From positions 1-64,000 of the forward strand of contig USHV01000010.1 of assembly GCA_900554695.1 (NCBI GenBank): a stretch of DNA of 64,000 bases. The letters run 5' to 3'. The position numbers and the translations under genes were made by a program. Below are positions 62,714-64,000 of this stretch, piece by piece; positions within the stretch are counted from its first letter, which is position 1, and every line of letters begins with the position of its first letter. Origin of the DNA: an uncultured Prevotella sp. (GTDB taxonomy: Bacteria; Bacteroidota; Bacteroidia; Bacteroidales; Bacteroidaceae). The notes under the pieces are model-generated. The model saw only the letters and a program-made list of their open reading frames with translations, made no database searches and was not told the origin of the DNA.

Positions 62714-63748
62714 ATGAGAATATTGGTTACCGGTGCAGCCGGATTCATTGGCTCGAAGTTATTATATGAGCTGGCAAGACGTGGCGATTTTGTTGTCGGG
62801 ATAGATAATATAAATGATTATTACGATGTAAGACTAAAATATGGACGCCTCTCAGAATGTGGATTCATTAAACCGGAATCAATCGCTGATAAGACTGAAG
62901 TAAAGAATAGCGAATTTGATAATTGCGTATTCATCAGAATGTCAATTGATGACAAGGATGAATTGGACAGAATATTTTCCAAATATCATTTTGATAAGGT
63001 TATGAATCTTGCCGCGCAGGCTGGAGTACGTTATTCCATAACCAATCCTTATTCTTATCTGCAAAGTAATATGGCCGGCTTTCTAAATGTGTTGGAAGCG
63101 TGTCGCAACTACAATGTACGCCATCTCATATTCGCTTCGTCCAGCTCCATATACGGTCTTAACAAGGAAACTCCATATAAGGAAGACGACAAGGTGGACA
63201 CTCCGGTGAGCCTGTATGCGGCGACAAAGAAGGCGGATGAGCTGATGGCGCATTGTTACAGCAAGCTGTATGGATTTACAACCACAGGATTGCGCTATTT
63301 CACTGTCTATGGTCCTTGGGGACGTCCGGACATGTCGCCATCATTGTTTGCCGGTGCCATATTGAAGGGAGAGCCGATAAAGGTGTTCAACAATGGCGAC
63401 ATGATGCGTGATTTTACCTATATTGACGACATTGTTGAAGGGACAATCTCTGTAATAGATACTCCGGAAGAAAGCATAAAACGTGATAACGATGTACCGT
63501 ATCGCATTTACAATATAGGTTGTTCTCATCCTGTCAAGCTCATGGATTTTATAAGTGAGATAGAGAATGCGCTTGGCAAAGAGGCCCGGAAAATATATCT
63601 TCCGATGCAGCCAGGTGATGTTTACAGCACAAATGCAGATACTTCACGACTGGAAAATGAGATTGGTTACAGACCGCATGTATCCTTGCATGAAGGTATG
63701 GCACAGTTTATAAAATGGTTTGTATCCGAGAAAAATCCTTTATTATAA
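62714..63748 (+). CDS. NAD-dependent epimerase, probably UDP-glucuronate 4-epimerase
   Basis: A 344-residue extended SDR. The NAD motif is TGAAGFIGSKL (7-17). DNINDYYDVRLK near residue 38, AAQAGVRYSI and the catalytic Ser with Tyr-x3-Lys in SLYAATKKADE follow, then GLRYFTVYGPWGRPDM. This set is typical of UDP-glucuronate/UDP-galacturonate 4-epimerases, which supply UDP-galacturonate for capsule or O-antigen. UDP-glucose-type specificity cannot be excluded. It is transcribed away from the WecA-like gene from its own promoter. Confidence 0.9.
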   Translation: MRILVTGAAGFIGSKLLYELARRGDFVVGIDNINDYYDVRLKYGRLSECGFIKPESIADKTEVKNSEFDNCVFIRMSIDDKDELDRIFSKYHFDKVMNLAAQAGVRYSITNPYSYLQSNMAGFLNVLEACRNYNVRHLIFASSSSIYGLNKETPYKEDDKVDTPVSLYAATKKADELMAHCYSKLYGFTTTGLRYFTVYGPWGRPDMSPSLFAGAILKGEPIKVFNNGDMMRDFTYIDDIVEGTISVIDTPEESIKRDNDVPYRIYNIGCSHPVKLMDFISEIENALGKEARKIYLPMQPGDVYSTNADTSRLENEIGYRPHVSLHEGMAQFIKWFVSEKNPLL

Positions 63749-63783
63749 GATTCCGATGATATTATTCAGGCAATCATTATGTA

Positions 63784-63820
63784 AAAGGCGTGCAATTGTA
63801 AATATTATTGCGCGCCTTTT
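63784..63820. terminator. Terminator between epimerase gene and the partial gene at the edge
   Basis: AAAAGGCGTGCAAT paired with ATTGCGCGCCTTTT (one G-T pair), with T runs on both sides. The minus-strand gene's stop codon lies inside the hairpin. Confidence 0.75.
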
Positions 63821-64000
63821 GTTTTTTTGTCCACTACATAATGTCTTATTTTGCTGCCATAGATGAATTTCACAATGCGCAGTGGCATGAGTCTGAATAT
63901 TAGTCGCCCTATTGGAAAAATGTATTTGAATGTAAATAAGCCGTAAACCCTTCTGACACCGTTCATATATATATGGAACTCATTCCATGCCTTTGCCCGG
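63805..64000 (-). CDS. C-terminal end of an unidentified protein (partial)
   Basis: An open frame of 64 residues enters from the right edge and stops at 63805. It reads about RAKAWNEFHIYMNGVRRVYG, then FPIGRLIFRLMPLRIVKF and a polar tail. The basic, amphipathic end would suit a glycosyltransferase or polysaccharide enzyme, in line with the neighbours, but the fragment is too short to name. The gene continues beyond the window. Confidence 0.6.
   Translation of the reverse strand, partial: RAKAWNEFHIYMNGVRRVYGLFTFKYIFPIGRLIFRLMPLRIVKFIYGSKIRHYVVDKKTKGAQ

Overview
The window looks like chromosomal DNA of a Bacteroidota bacterium, most likely a Prevotellaceae member. The evidence is family-level: Bacteroidota-type promoters (TTTG, about 20 bases, then TAnnTTTG) sit before many genes, and the genes include DUF4369/TlpA thioredoxins, an LptD of about 940 residues, a DUF5689 lipoprotein, a Bacteroidota-type TonB-dependent receptor, a Wzi-family capsule protein and a zinc-less L31. 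No rRNA, CRISPR array, insertion sequence or prophage is visible. I ran no database search, so products are recognised from motifs and general family knowledge.

Layout. 1-3300: intergenic repeat copy A, then two tandemly duplicated secreted thioredoxins. 3335-4559: a queuosine unit (precursor transporter and QueF) led by a probable preQ1-I riboswitch. 4600-12130: patatin-barrel protein, a carboxyltransferase whose biotin domain lacks its lysine, an HD protein and LptD. 12490-18242: repeat copy B, a CPA2 antiporter, peptidase T and a Cof-type HAD phosphatase. 18400-24581: Pif1-like helicase, tRNA-Arg(CCG), AsnA and DnaX, the last behind two tandem promoters in a short repeat. 24660-25060: repeat copy C. 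25732-35751: a dense plus-strand block (FtsB/DivIC, membrane protein, DUF4369 lipoprotein, dihydroorotase, stand-alone MetH activation domain, phosphoesterase, PlsC, dolichol-phosphate-mannose-synthase-like transferase, Mfd). 35802-44051: secreted phosphoesterase, a small AT-rich cassette (67-residue protein and DUF2335 protein), TrpB2, sodium:solute symporter, GPx-TrxB and a Tyr/Asp-rich lipoprotein. 44817-45280: repeat copy D.

45429-55253 groups a NUC1-type nuclease lipoprotein, a TonB-dependent receptor with DUF5689 and duplicated jelly-roll lipoproteins, a secreted endonuclease/exonuclease/phosphatase, a UDG-fold glycosylase and uridine kinase. I infer that this may be an envelope route for degrading and using external nucleic acid. 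From 55288 on come a DUF308 protein, a histidine phosphatase, a very basic secreted protein, then Wzi, repeat copy E, a WecA-like transferase, a UDP-glucuronate epimerase and the end of an unidentified gene. This right end looks like the edge of a surface-polysaccharide region.

The most unusual signal is noncoding. Five copies of a 400-450 base intergenic element (A-E), plus one divergent relative, share three stem-loops. Base pairs change in a compensating way between copies. That supports selection for structure in RNA or single-stranded DNA and argues against a coding explanation.
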